Assembly (NCBI RefSeq): GCF_003076755.1
Contig: NZ_QDKM01000003.1
Span: 186,001-250,000 of the forward strand
Direction of reading: 5' to 3'
Source of the DNA: Pararhodobacter oceanensis
Lineage (GTDB): Bacteria; Pseudomonadota; Alphaproteobacteria; Rhodobacterales; Rhodobacteraceae
DNA length: 64,000 nt
Below the pieces are notes generated by a model that saw only the letters and a program-made list of their open reading frames with translations, ran no database searches and was not told where the DNA came from. A program made the translations under genes and the position numbers. Below are positions 44,648 through 55,215 of the stretch, piece after piece (position 1 is the stretch's first letter; the number at the start of each line of letters is the position of its first letter).

Positions 44648-46435
44648 TCACAAAGGCAGGCCGACCACGAAACGCGCACCCAAGGGTGGCGAGTTGCGGT
44701 CGGCGTGGGTCGGGCGGATATTCTCGGCCCAGATCACCCCGCCATGGGCCTCGACAATCTGTTTCGAGATTGCCAGCCCCAGCCCCGAGTGATTGCCGAA
44801 TTGTGCCACCGGACGCTCGGAATAGAAGCGTTTGAACACTTTGTTGAGCGCCGCTTCGGGGATGCCTGGGCCGGTGTCCTCGACCACCACCAGCACGCGG
44901 TTTTCGCGTTTGCGCGCCCAGATCCGCACCGCATCGCCATCGCCGCAAAAGGAGATCGCATTGGTGATCAGATTGACAAAGACCTGCGCCAGACGCGCCT
45001 CAAGCCCTTGAATATGAACCGATTCGCGGGGCAGTTCGGTGATGAATTCAACGCCTTTGGCCTCGGCCTCCTGCGCCAGATAATCGCTGAGATTTTCCAG
45101 CGTTTTGCACAGGTCAAAGGCCTCTTCCTCTTCTTTGACCAGCTCGCTATCGAGCCGCGAGGCGTTCGAGGTGTCGGAAATCAGCCGGTCGAGGCGGCGC
45201 ACGTCGTGTTCAATGACATCCAGCAGCCGCGTCACCTGATCCTCGCGTTTGGCGACGCGCAGGGTGCCGACCGCGGAACGTAGGCTGGCGAGCGGGTTCT
45301 TGATCTCATGGGCGACATCGGCGGCGAATTGCTCGTTGGCGTCGATCCGGTCATAGAGCGCCGAGACCATGCCGCGCATCGCCACCGAGAGGCGGCCGAT
45401 TTCATCGGGGCGACCGGCGAGATCGGGGATGCGGACGCGGCCGGGCTGCATGCGGCGGGCGTTCTTGTCGCGGCCCAGTTCGGCGGCGGTGGCGAGATCG
45501 GCCAGCGGGTTGGCGATGGTCGAGGCAAGCACGAGGCTGAGCCCGACCGAGACCAGAAGCGCGACCATGAACATCTGCAGGACCTGCTCGCGTTCGGCGC
45601 GCAGCATCTGTTCGATGCGGGCGGGGATTTGCTGCATCACCACGGCGCCGACCACCTCGCCGTCTTGCAAGACGGGTGCGGCGGCGAGCATGCGAAAGCC
45701 GCCATCGAGCCGCAGCACACGGGTAGCCGAGACGCCCTCGCCGGTGGCGGTGAATAATTCGTTGAGCAATTGCGCGGGATCGGGCTGCGGCGAGCGTTCG
45801 CCGGGGATGATGCGGGCGATGGTGTTCCAGATGCTGTCGAGCAGGTCGGAAATCACCGTGCGCTGCGGCGCGCCATCGGCGTCGATGAGGTCGGGGCGCG
45901 CGCGCTCGGCCTGACCGCGCTGGGCCAGTTCGATACCGCCTTCGGCGTCAAGCAGCAGCACCTCGGTCTCGGGGCCGACGCTGAGCGCATTGATCAGCCG
46001 CTGGCGGGCGGCGGCGCTCGCGGGGCTGGCGTAGCTGCCGGTGGCGGGGGGTGTGGCGGGTGTGTCTGTGTCCGACCCGGCGCCCGTATCCACACCCGTA
46101 TCGACACCGGCCACCTCGGGCAGCGCGGCGATGATATCGGCGATGTTTTCGACCTGCGCGGCCAAGGCGAGTTCATGCTGGCGGGCGAGCGTGTCGCGGA
46201 ACGGGTTGGTGAACAGCACCCCCGAGACCAGAAGCACCAGCGCCAGCATGTTGAACAGGATGATCTTGCGCGCAAGCGGCGATTGAAAGATCGACAACAG
46301 ACCACGGCGGGCGCGGTGAATACGGACCTCGGTATCGACCGCGCTTGGCGGGCGCACCCAATCCTCTCCGAGCACCACATCGGCGTTCGGACCCTTGTCG
46401 CGTGGATTGATCTCTGCCTCTAGCGCCATGGTCAT
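44648..46435 (-). CDS. chvG: Sensor histidine kinase ChvG
   Basis: This 595-residue membrane kinase has two membrane segments (about 58-76 and 288-306) flanking a periplasmic domain of about 210 residues. It then has a HAMP domain, the H-box FAADVAHEIKNPLASL with His376, and an HATPase domain with NAISFC, VEDTGPGIP and GNHSGLGLAISKQIVEAHGG. The periplasmic part has a low-complexity Thr/Asp/Pro insert near residues 111-133. ChvG/ExoS senses acid or envelope conditions and phosphorylates ChvI. It follows chvI on the same strand, with 92 bp between. The start may be at 46435 or, two codons later, at 46429. Confidence 0.94.
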   Translation of the reverse strand: MTMALEAEINPRDKGPNADVVLGEDWVRPPSAVDTEVRIHRARRGLLSIFQSPLARKIILFNMLALVLLVSGVLFTNPFRDTLARQHELALAAQVENIADIIAALPEVAGVDTGVDTGAGSDTDTPATPPATGSYASPASAAARQRLINALSVGPETEVLLLDAEGGIELAQRGQAERARPDLIDADGAPQRTVISDLLDSIWNTIARIIPGERSPQPDPAQLLNELFTATGEGVSATRVLRLDGGFRMLAAAPVLQDGEVVGAVVMQQIPARIEQMLRAEREQVLQMFMVALLVSVGLSLVLASTIANPLADLATAAELGRDKNARRMQPGRVRIPDLAGRPDEIGRLSVAMRGMVSALYDRIDANEQFAADVAHEIKNPLASLRSAVGTLRVAKREDQVTRLLDVIEHDVRRLDRLISDTSNASRLDSELVKEEEEAFDLCKTLENLSDYLAQEAEAKGVEFITELPRESVHIQGLEARLAQVFVNLITNAISFCGDGDAVRIWARKRENRVLVVVEDTGPGIPEAALNKVFKRFYSERPVAQFGNHSGLGLAISKQIVEAHGGVIWAENIRPTHADRNSPPLGARFVVGLPL

Positions 46436-46527
46436 GTGCTTATCGTGGCCTGCCTGTGGTGAGGCCGATGGCCCGGTGACCGCATCCCTGCCCTATGTCG
46501 GGGCCGGAGCGGTCGCCGGATCGGTGA

Positions 46528-47229
46528 TCAGGCTTCATTATATTTATAGCCGATACCATAGAGTGTCTCGATTGACGAGAAATCCTCATCGACCGAGCGC
46601 ATCTTCTTGCGCAGGCGCTTGATGTGGCTGTCGATGGTGCGGTCATCGACATAGACCTGATCGTCATAGGCGACATCCATCAACTGGTCGCGGCTTTTGA
46701 CGAAACCGGGCCGCTGGGCGAGCGCCTGCAACAGCAGGAATTCGGTGACGGTGAGGGTGACCTCTTCGCCCTTCCACAGCACGGCGTGGCGCAGCGGGTC
46801 CATCGACAGCGAGCCGCGAACCATGACCTTGGTGTCTTCGGTGGTGCCCACTTCGTCGTTTTCCACCGCTTGCTGGCGGCGCAAGAGCGAGCGGATACGC
46901 TCGATCAAGAGGCGCTGCGAGAAGGGTTTCTTGACGTAATCATCGGCGCCCATCCGCAGGCCGAGCACCTCGTCAATCTCGTCATCCTTGGAGGTGAGAA
47001 AGATCACCGGCATCTGGGTTTTCTGGCGCAAACGCTGCAGCAGTTCCATCCCGTCCATGCGTGGCATCTTGATATCGAGAACCGCCATATCGGGCAGTTT
47101 GCGGTTGAACGCCTCTAGCGCGGATTGGCCGTCGTTATAGGTTTCTACCTCAAAGCCCTCAGCCTCGAGCGAGATTGCGACCGAGGTGAGGATATTCCGG
47201 TCGTCATCGACGAGTGCAATCTTTGACAT
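46528..47229 (-). CDS. chvI: Response regulator ChvI
   Basis: This 233-residue OmpR-type regulator has an N-terminal receiver with Asp8/Asp9, phospho-acceptor Asp52 in [13 protein letters not shown] and Lys101, and a C-terminal winged helix with [18 protein letters not shown] and [16 protein letters not shown]. It is the partner of ChvG encoded next. The start [10 protein letters not shown] has AAGGACAGG upstream; the longer open frame upstream is discarded. The promoter lies in the 348-bp gap shared with divergent pckA, an arrangement conserved in many alphaproteobacteria. Confidence 0.95.
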   Translation of the reverse strand: MSKIALVDDDRNILTSVAISLEAEGFEVETYNDGQSALEAFNRKLPDMAVLDIKMPRMDGMELLQRLRQKTQMPVIFLTSKDDEIDEVLGLRMGADDYVKKPFSQRLLIERIRSLLRRQQAVENDEVGTTEDTKVMVRGSLSMDPLRHAVLWKGEEVTLTVTEFLLLQALAQRPGFVKSRDQLMDVAYDDQVYVDDRTIDSHIKRLRKKMRSVDEDFSSIETLYGIGYKYNEA

Positions 47230-47577
47230 TTGCCTGTCCTTATGATGCTCAATTATATTTTTTTTGTTAACTACTTTAGGTTTTCGGTCCGGAGAATCAA
47301 CCGAATTGTCAACACAGCCCCGTCTATAGCGGGATTTTACTGACAAAATGGTAAAGTTCTCACATAATCCGGTCTGGGTTTCCGATCCTGAACGACAGTT
47401 TGCGATAACAGGGGATTGCTAGCGCTATCTTCGCAAATGTGTCCTGTTCGACCGGCAAATCACCATGATATAGCCCAAGTGCCGGTTGATACGACCGCGA
47501 CACAGGCGGCCCATGGCAGGGGGCCGATTGGTCTAACGAATTTCGAAGCCACACGCCATGGCTAAGGAGCGAGCACA
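47230..47577. promoter_or_regulatory. Divergent chvI/pckA promoter region
   Basis: No gene lies in these 348 bp. The part near chvI is AT-rich (a run of eight T near 47260 followed by GTTAAC). The part near pckA contains a LacI-type operator-like sequence, described separately. AAGGAGCGAG precedes the pckA start. The region should hold both promoters. Confidence 0.6.
47417..47430. promoter_or_regulatory. LacI-family operator-like site TGCTAGCGCTATCT upstream of pckA
   Basis: The core TAGCGCTA is a perfect palindrome, and TGCTAGCGCTATCT matches the common LacI-family form TGnTAGCGCTAnCA at all fixed positions but the last. The LacI-type regulator CceR of Rhodobacter sphaeroides activates gluconeogenic genes and is known to target central carbon genes. 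A site 148 bp before pckA would fit such control. No regulator gene is in the window. Confidence 0.5.
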
Positions 47578-49176
<1,599 letters not shown>

Positions 49177-49180
49177 TGTG

Positions 49181-49765
49181 ATGAGAGACGCCGCACATAT
49201 CCTTGCTGGTCCTGCCCTTGTGGCGGGGCTGGGTATGGGAGGTGCGGCGCTGGCGGATCCTGCGATGATCCTTTCCGAGCAGATCGGCGAGATGACCGCC
49301 GGTCTGTTCTGCGCCCCGCCCGAGGGCGACCGCCGTCCCGCGCCGGACACGATTTCGGGCTGGATCCATGTGCCCGAGGCGCCGATCCAGATGGTGGCCG
49401 AGGGCCAGCGCGCGCCGGCGCTTTTGGGCATGGGGTTTGGTGTGCGGTTTACCGTGACCGCGCCGGAGGCCGAGCGCATCGACTATGTGATCACCCATCC
49501 GCCGATCCCGCCTTCGGGCGTGACCAGCCAGAGCTGGAGTGACGCGGTCACCACCGGATTCAGCGAGACGATGTTTTTCCAGTTCGACTATGCCGATGAA
49601 TTGCAGTTGGGCGACTGGACGCTCAACGCCAGCTTGGACGGCGAACCGCTGTTCGAGGTGGGTTTTGTGGTGGAACCGGCGCAGGCCCTGCCGGCGCTGG
49701 TCGATCTCTGCCGTGGCGGTTCCTTGCTGTCGCTTAACCCAGAAAGCCGCGCCGCAAGAGGTTGA
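49181..49765 (+). CDS. Exported DUF3859-type protein
   Basis: This 194-residue protein starts at ATG 49181, since the frame also offers a GTG one codon earlier. It has a signal peptide ending near AGLGMGGAALA, so it is likely periplasmic. The remainder resembles DUF3859: a beta-rich domain with GMGFGVRFTV, VITHPPIPPSGVTSQSW, and TMFFQFDYADELQLGDWTLNASLDGEPLFEVGFVVEP. The function of the family is unknown. It follows pckA by four bases, so it is probably read through from that promoter. Its 3' end overlaps the convergent TauE/SafE gene by 32 bp. Confidence 0.78.
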   Translation: MRDAAHILAGPALVAGLGMGGAALADPAMILSEQIGEMTAGLFCAPPEGDRRPAPDTISGWIHVPEAPIQMVAEGQRAPALLGMGFGVRFTVTAPEAERIDYVITHPPIPPSGVTSQSWSDAVTTGFSETMFFQFDYADELQLGDWTLNASLDGEPLFEVGFVVEPAQALPALVDLCRGGSLLSLNPESRAARG

Positions 49766-50507
49766 GCGCGGAGATACTGAGCATGATCAGCGCATAGCGG
49801 CGGAATTTCTCGGCATCCAGCCGGTCCTGCACCATATAACCCAGAAACAGCCCCAGCGTTGACGGCACCAGCATCGCCAGAGACAGCGGCAGGGTCTGGG
49901 CGTTCAACAGGCCGGTTTGCAGATGCATCGCCAGCAGCATCACCCCGCCGACGGTGAAGATCACGCTCATGATGCAGACCATCTCGCGTTTCGGCGTCTT
50001 GGTGGCCAGAAGATAGACGATCACCGGCGGCCCCCAGACCCCCGAGATGCCGCCATATAACCCGCCGATCAGCCCGAGCGCGTATTGGATCGGGTTGCGG
50101 CGGTGTTCGGGGATATCGGGTTTCCAGCCGGTCAGTTGCAGCACGCTGAAGATCATCACCGCCGAGCCGAGCAGCAGGAACATGATGTATTGCGGCAGCA
50201 CCACCGCGAAGGGCGCCGAGATCGCGATGCCGACAAGGGTCAGCGCGATGATCCGCCAATAGGCCTTGGCCGAGACCCAAGCGTCATGGAAGCCAAAGCG
50301 CACCGATTGATGGGCATTGGCCACCACCACCGGCAGGATCAGCGCCGCCAGTGCGGTTTGCGCGGGCATGAAGGAGGGCAGAACGGCAATCATGATCAGG
50401 GGCAGCGCAAAGCCGATCGCGCCCTTCACGATCCCCGCCATCAGCGTCACGCCAAAGGCCATTGCAAAGACCGATGGCGACAAACCGCCCAAGAAAATCT
50501 CCATCAT
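49734..50507 (-). CDS. TauE/SafE family anion permease
   Basis: This 257-residue inner-membrane protein has seven to eight hydrophobic segments. The N-terminal repeat reads GVTLMAGIVKGAIGFALPLIM, the usual G-x-x-x-G-x-x-G-x-G helix of the family, and the second repeat has LGLIGGLYGGISGVWGPPVIVYLL. Family members export sulfite or organosulfonates or import related anions; the substrate is not clear here. Two adjacent ATGs (50507 and 50504) have GGAG upstream. The gene is divergent from mcd and convergent with the DUF3859 gene. Confidence 0.88.
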   Translation of the reverse strand: MMEIFLGGLSPSVFAMAFGVTLMAGIVKGAIGFALPLIMIAVLPSFMPAQTALAALILPVVVANAHQSVRFGFHDAWVSAKAYWRIIALTLVGIAISAPFAVVLPQYIMFLLLGSAVMIFSVLQLTGWKPDIPEHRRNPIQYALGLIGGLYGGISGVWGPPVIVYLLATKTPKREMVCIMSVIFTVGGVMLLAMHLQTGLLNAQTLPLSLAMLVPSTLGLFLGYMVQDRLDAEKFRRYALIMLSISALNLLRRGFLG

Positions 50508-50677
50508 GCGCTCCTGCCGCCTGCCTCATTGGCAGGGTCATACTATGCCCCGCCAGATGCTGCACGCGCAAAACCGGTGCGACAGATTGCTGCAAATTGC
50601 GCGCCAGTGTTGAATTATTGTTGCGCTGCACCTGCGAAGGCGATATGTGCAGAGACAGCAATTTACAGGAGTCGCCG

Positions 50678-52360
50678 ATGCCGCATGATGGTCAGGATAT
50701 GCAAAGCCCCGCCGCCGTAATCGACGGTCTGTTCGGATTGGTCAGCGGGGCGATTGCGCCTTTGGACGCGCTTCTGGCCAGTGCCACCGAGCGGGTGCGG
50801 GCCAAGGTCTCGGTCGCGGGCAAGGTGAGTGCTGCCAAGCTGGAAGAGGAACAGCGCGCCGCGCATGGCTTGGCGTGGCTGGCGACCTATGTCGAGGCGA
50901 TCCGGCAGATGCAGGTCTGGGCCGAACGGTTGAGCAGCGAGGGCAGGTTCACCGAGATGGACGCGCTGTTGTTGCAGATCGGGGTGGGCGAATACCTCTG
51001 GCAGATCTGGGGTGGCATTCCGATGACGCAGGGCGAGATTTTGCGCCTGCAGGACATCGGGCTGTCACAAGAGGACCAGATGCCGCTGGCCACGCCCGAG
51101 ATCATGGCGCTGACGCAGGGGGCGAACTCGGCGGCGGCGCGGGCGCGGCTGGTGGCGTTGATGCGCGAGAACCACGGCCGCGCGACCTTTGGCACCACCG
51201 GGCTGGAGGATGAGCTGGAGATGATCCGCGACCAGTTCCGCCGCTTTGCTGATGAACGTGTGGCGCCCGATGCCCATGGCTGGCACCTGCGCGACGAGCT
51301 GATCCCGATGGAGATCATCGAGGAGCTGGCGGAGATGGGGGTCTTTGGTCTGACCATCCCCGAGGAATTCGGCGGGTTGGGCCTGTCGAAGGCGTCGATG
51401 GTGGTGGTGTCCGAGGAGTTGAGCCGCGGCTATATCGGGGTGGGCTCTCTGGGCACGCGCTCGGAGATTGCGGCGGAATTGATCCTCTGCGGCGGCACGC
51501 AGGCGCAGAAGGAACACTGGCTGCCGAAAATTTCCTCGGGCGAGATCCTGCCGACGGCGGTGTTCACCGAGCCCAACACCGGCTCGGATCTGGGCGCTCT
51601 GCGCACCCGCGCGGTGACGGACGGCGCGGATTGGGCGGTGACCGGCAACAAGACCTGGATCACCCATGCCGCGCGCACCCATGTGATGACGCTGCTGGCG
51701 CGCACCGACCCCGAGACTTCGGATTACCGCGGGCTGTCGATGTTTCTGGCCGAGAAAACCCTCGGCACTGACGCCGAGCCCTTCCCCACACCGGGGATGA
51801 CGGGCGGCGAGATCGAGGTTCTGGGCTACCGCGGGATGAAGGAGTACGAGCTGGCATTTGACGGGTTCAAGGTCAGCGGCGAGAACCTTCTGGGTGGCGA
51901 GACCGGACAGGGGTTCAAGCAGCTGATGCAGACCTTTGAAAGCGCCCGTATCCAGACCGCCGCGCGGGCGATTGGCGTGGCGCAGAACGCTTTGGAGGTC
52001 GGCATGCAATACGCCGAGGACCGCAAGCAGTTCGGCAAGCCGCTGATCGCCTTTCCGCGGGTCGCTGACAAGCTGGCGATGATGGCGGTCGAGATCATGA
52101 TCGCGCGGCAGTTGACCTATTTCAGCGCCTGGCAAAAGGATCACGACAAGCGCTGCGATGTCGAGGCGGGGATGGCGAAGCTGTTGGGCGCGCGGGTGGC
52201 TTGGGCGGCGGCGGATAACGCGCTGCAGATCCACGGCGGCAACGGGTTTGCGCTGGAGTATCAGATCAGCCGGATATTGTGCGACGCGCGGATTTTGAAC
52301 ATCTTTGAGGGCGCGGGGGAGATCCAGGCACAGGTGATCGCGCGGCGGTTGCTGGGGTAA
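50678..52360 (+). CDS. mcd: (2S)-methylsuccinyl-CoA dehydrogenase
   Basis: This 560-residue acyl-CoA dehydrogenase has a distinctive N-terminal helical extension of about 165 residues (PAAVIDGLFGLVSGAIAPLDALL through GGIPMTQGEILRLQDIGLS), which marks Mcd of the ethylmalonyl-CoA pathway. The dehydrogenase part has FTEPNTGSDLGALRTRAV, GNKTWITHA and QIHGGNGFALEYQISRILCDARI. It oxidises methylsuccinyl-CoA to mesaconyl-CoA and gives electrons to ETF. AGGAG at 50667-50671 sets the start. Other pathway genes (ccr, ecm, mcl) are not in the window, so the assignment rests on sequence pattern and on consistency with prpE and the adenosyltransferase. Confidence 0.88.
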   Translation: MPHDGQDMQSPAAVIDGLFGLVSGAIAPLDALLASATERVRAKVSVAGKVSAAKLEEEQRAAHGLAWLATYVEAIRQMQVWAERLSSEGRFTEMDALLLQIGVGEYLWQIWGGIPMTQGEILRLQDIGLSQEDQMPLATPEIMALTQGANSAAARARLVALMRENHGRATFGTTGLEDELEMIRDQFRRFADERVAPDAHGWHLRDELIPMEIIEELAEMGVFGLTIPEEFGGLGLSKASMVVVSEELSRGYIGVGSLGTRSEIAAELILCGGTQAQKEHWLPKISSGEILPTAVFTEPNTGSDLGALRTRAVTDGADWAVTGNKTWITHAARTHVMTLLARTDPETSDYRGLSMFLAEKTLGTDAEPFPTPGMTGGEIEVLGYRGMKEYELAFDGFKVSGENLLGGETGQGFKQLMQTFESARIQTAARAIGVAQNALEVGMQYAEDRKQFGKPLIAFPRVADKLAMMAVEIMIARQLTYFSAWQKDHDKRCDVEAGMAKLLGARVAWAAADNALQIHGGNGFALEYQISRILCDARILNIFEGAGEIQAQVIARRLLG

Positions 52361-53153
52361 AGGCGGCGCCACAGAGCGTATCGCCAGACCGCGGGGTGGC
52401 GAGCCTCACCGCAGAGCGAAGCGCTTTATGGTGGCAAAGTCCGAGCAACATTTAAGCGGAGTGCTCACTGCAACCAAATCGCCAGCCCTGCGGGCGGTCT
52501 GGCGATGCGCGGCGGCTGACGCCTTGATTCCGCGCGGGGCGGTGCACGCCGTTGATGAACTAGGAACAACCTTTGCCGGTTCTGCTCGACAACACCCTTT
52601 TTCAACACCTACCCAGTGAGCCACAGAGCGCATCGCCAGACCGCGGGGTGGCGAACCAACCTTAGAGCGGCGTGCTTTATGGTGGCTAAGTCCGAACGAC
52701 ATTCCAGCGGAGCGCAAACTGCAGCCAAATCGCCAGCCCGGGGGGCGGTCTGGCGATGCGCGGCGACTTCGTCTTGATTCCGCGCGGGGGCCCCGCTCAC
52801 GTTAGATTCATGACTACGGTTAGCTGCTTCAGCATGACGACGCCTTGTTCCTGCATCCGTCCCCACCCCTCATGCAAATCACAGCAGAGCGTATCGCCAG
52901 ACCGCGGGATGGTGATCCTACCGTGGAGCGGCGCGGTTTATGGTGGCTTTCCCGCAGAACATCTAAACGGAGCACTTACCGCAGCCAAATCGCCAGCCCT
53001 GCGGGCGGTCTGGCGATGCGCGGCGACTTCGTCTTGATTCCGCGCGAGGGGCGGTCCCCGCTCTCGGTGATTATTCGCTGAATAATCACCTGCCGCGTCG
53101 GCGGAACGATGCGCGGCGGCTACGCCTTGATTCCGCGCGAGGCACCCACCCCC
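52361..53153. repeat. Gene-free region with three family 2 repeat copies
   Basis: Copies of family 2 lie at about 52381-52541, 52631-52795 and 52891-53140. In the first, the left end TCGCCAGACCGC (52381-52392) and right end GCGGTCTGGCGA (52494-52505) are perfect inverted repeats. The third copy has the plain right end followed by a second, hairpin-bearing right end (GGTGATTATTC-GCT-GAATAATCACC at 53066-53090), so both variants stand in series. The central conserved piece is TTTATGGTGGCAAAATCCG or close variants. No gene is supported. Confidence 0.85.
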
Positions 53154-53882
53154 CTACCGCCCGCCGGAAAACCGGCTCACCAGCCGCGTGCGCGCTTCGG
53201 GCAGCGGGCGTTTGCCCAGCGCGGGCGCCAGAATGTCGTGCAGAAAATACCCCGTGGTGCGCAGCCCCGCAGCCATCTGTTCGCGCGACTCCGGCGCCTC
53301 CTCATCGCGCAGCAGCATAGGCAGCGGCAGCAGGCGGTCGGCAAACTCGCCCGCCCCCGCCTCGGTCACCGCCCGCCCCGAGCGTGGCGAGACATAGGCC
53401 AGCCCCTCGACAGCCCCGGTCACCGCGCAGGCGCCCAGATCCAGCCCGTAGCCGGTTTCCTCCAGCAGCAACCGCTCCCACGCCAGATAGGCGCCGAACC
53501 ATGGCGCCGCGGCGCTGAGCAGGTCCAGCAGATGCTCGGTGGCCGCGTAAAACCGCGGATGCGGGTCGCGCTCGGGCAGGGAAAACACGGTCAGGGCGCA
53601 GACCGCATTCAGCGCCGCCAAACGGTCGGCATCGCCCATGATGGTGGCGGCGCGGGCGCGGATCGGCTCGACGGTGAAGGTGCCCAACTGGTCATCAAGC
53701 CGCGCCCGCCAGACCAGATGCAGCCGCGCGCCCGGTTGCAGCACCGGCGCCATCCGCCGCCCGCTGCCGCCGCGCACCACACCGCGGTGCAACCCCCGCG
53801 CCTCGGTCAAGACCTCGATAATCGCCGCAGATTCGCCATGTGGACGCGCGGCCAGTAATGTGCCCTCGCCCGTCCACTCCAT
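53154..53882 (-). CDS. recO: DNA repair protein RecO
   Basis: This 242-residue protein has the N-terminal OB-fold pattern MEWTGEGTLLAARPHGESAAIIEVLTEARGLHRGVVRGG, typical of RecO, and a helical C-terminal domain with LETGYGLDLGACAVTG, although the zinc cysteines seen in some RecO proteins are not complete (one Cys, GACAV). RecO loads RecA with RecR in gap repair. The gene lies three bases after purD on the same strand and ends in repeat DNA, close to a family 2 copy. Other recombination genes are not adjacent. Confidence 0.9.
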   Translation of the reverse strand: MEWTGEGTLLAARPHGESAAIIEVLTEARGLHRGVVRGGSGRRMAPVLQPGARLHLVWRARLDDQLGTFTVEPIRARAATIMGDADRLAALNAVCALTVFSLPERDPHPRFYAATEHLLDLLSAAAPWFGAYLAWERLLLEETGYGLDLGACAVTGAVEGLAYVSPRSGRAVTEAGAGEFADRLLPLPMLLRDEEAPESREQMAAGLRTTGYFLHDILAPALGKRPLPEARTRLVSRFSGGR

Positions 53883-53885
53883 GGT

Positions 53886-55148
53886 CTAAAGCGCCCGCCA
53901 GCCGATATCGCGGCGGCAAAACCCCTCCGGCCAGTCGACCCGATCAACCATCGCATAGGCGCGCTCTTGCGCCTCCGCCAGCGTCTCGCCGCGCGCGGTG
54001 ACATTGAGCACCCGCCCGCCATTGGCCAGCACCGAGGCGCCGTCCGCCTTGGTGCCCGCGTGGAACACCATATGCGAGCTATCCTCGGGCAGTGCCTCCA
54101 AGCCCTTGATCTCGCTGCCCTTCGCGTAGTCACCGGGATAGCCATTGGCCGCCATCACCACGGTCAGCGCGTGATCATCGGCCCAATTGACCTTCTCGCC
54201 CGCCAGCCGCCCCTCGGCACAGGCAAGCATCAGATCGAGCGCCTGCGCGCCAAGCCGCATCATCAGGACCTGCGCCTCGGGATCGCCGAAGCGCACGTTG
54301 TATTCGACCAGCCGCGCGTGGCCATCCTTGATCATCAGCCCGGCATAGAGCACGCCCTGAAACGGCATCCCGCGCCGCGCCATCTCGGCGACACAGGGGC
54401 GCACTATGCCGTCCAGCGCCTGCTGCGCAATCGCCTCCGTCAGCACCGGCGCGGGCGAATAGGCGCCCATGCCGCCGGTGTTGGGGCCGGTATCGCCCTC
54501 GCCGACGCGTTTGTGATCCTGCGCCGAGCCCACCGCCAGACAGGTCTCGCCATCGACCAGCACAAAGAACGAGGCCTCCTCGCCCTCCATGAACTCCTCG
54601 ATCACCACCGAGGATCCGGCCGCGCCAAAGGCTCCACCGAACATCGCCTTGACGTCATCAAGCGCCTCATCCAGCGTCTCGGGGATCACCACGCCCTTGC
54701 CCGCCGCCAGCCCGTCGGCCTTGATCACCAGCGGCAGACCCTTGTCGCTGATATAGGCGCGCGCCTCGGCGGCAGTGTCAAACTGCGCCCAGCCTGCGGT
54801 ATCGGCGCCCGCCGCGTCGCAGATTTCCTTGGTAAAGGCCTTTGAGGATTCCAGTTGCGCCGCCTTCGCCGAGGGGCCGAAACAGGCGATCCCCGCCGCG
54901 CGCAAAGCGTCCGCGACACCGGCGGCCAAGGGCGCCTCGGCCCCGATCACCACGAAATCGACCGCGTTTTCCTCGCAAAACGCCACCACCGCCGCGCCAT
55001 CGACGACATCGAGCGTGGCGCATTCGGCAATCGCCGCGATGCCCGCGTTCCCCGGCGCGACGATCAGCCGGTCGCATTTGGGGTTTTGCTTGATCGCCCA
55101 GGCCAGCGCATGTTCGCGCCCGCCGCCGCCTAGAACCAAAATGTTCAT
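53886..55148 (-). CDS. purD: Phosphoribosylamine--glycine ligase
   Basis: This 420-residue ATP-grasp enzyme starts MNILVLGGGGREHALAWAI, has KADGLAAGKGVVIPETLDEA for the ATP site and the signature RFGDPEAQVLMMRL. It makes glycinamide ribonucleotide in purine synthesis. It is divergent from xseA with 67 bp between the starts and leads into recO. Length and all motifs are standard. Confidence 0.97.
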   Translation of the reverse strand: MNILVLGGGGREHALAWAIKQNPKCDRLIVAPGNAGIAAIAECATLDVVDGAAVVAFCEENAVDFVVIGAEAPLAAGVADALRAAGIACFGPSAKAAQLESSKAFTKEICDAAGADTAGWAQFDTAAEARAYISDKGLPLVIKADGLAAGKGVVIPETLDEALDDVKAMFGGAFGAAGSSVVIEEFMEGEEASFFVLVDGETCLAVGSAQDHKRVGEGDTGPNTGGMGAYSPAPVLTEAIAQQALDGIVRPCVAEMARRGMPFQGVLYAGLMIKDGHARLVEYNVRFGDPEAQVLMMRLGAQALDLMLACAEGRLAGEKVNWADDHALTVVMAANGYPGDYAKGSEIKGLEALPEDSSHMVFHAGTKADGASVLANGGRVLNVTARGETLAEAQERAYAMVDRVDWPEGFCRRDIGWRAL

Positions 55149-55215
55149 CTCTCACCCCTTGGCCGTTGTTGTCGCGCGTTCTATGGTCTGACGTCCGTCA
55201 ATACAAGTGAGACCC

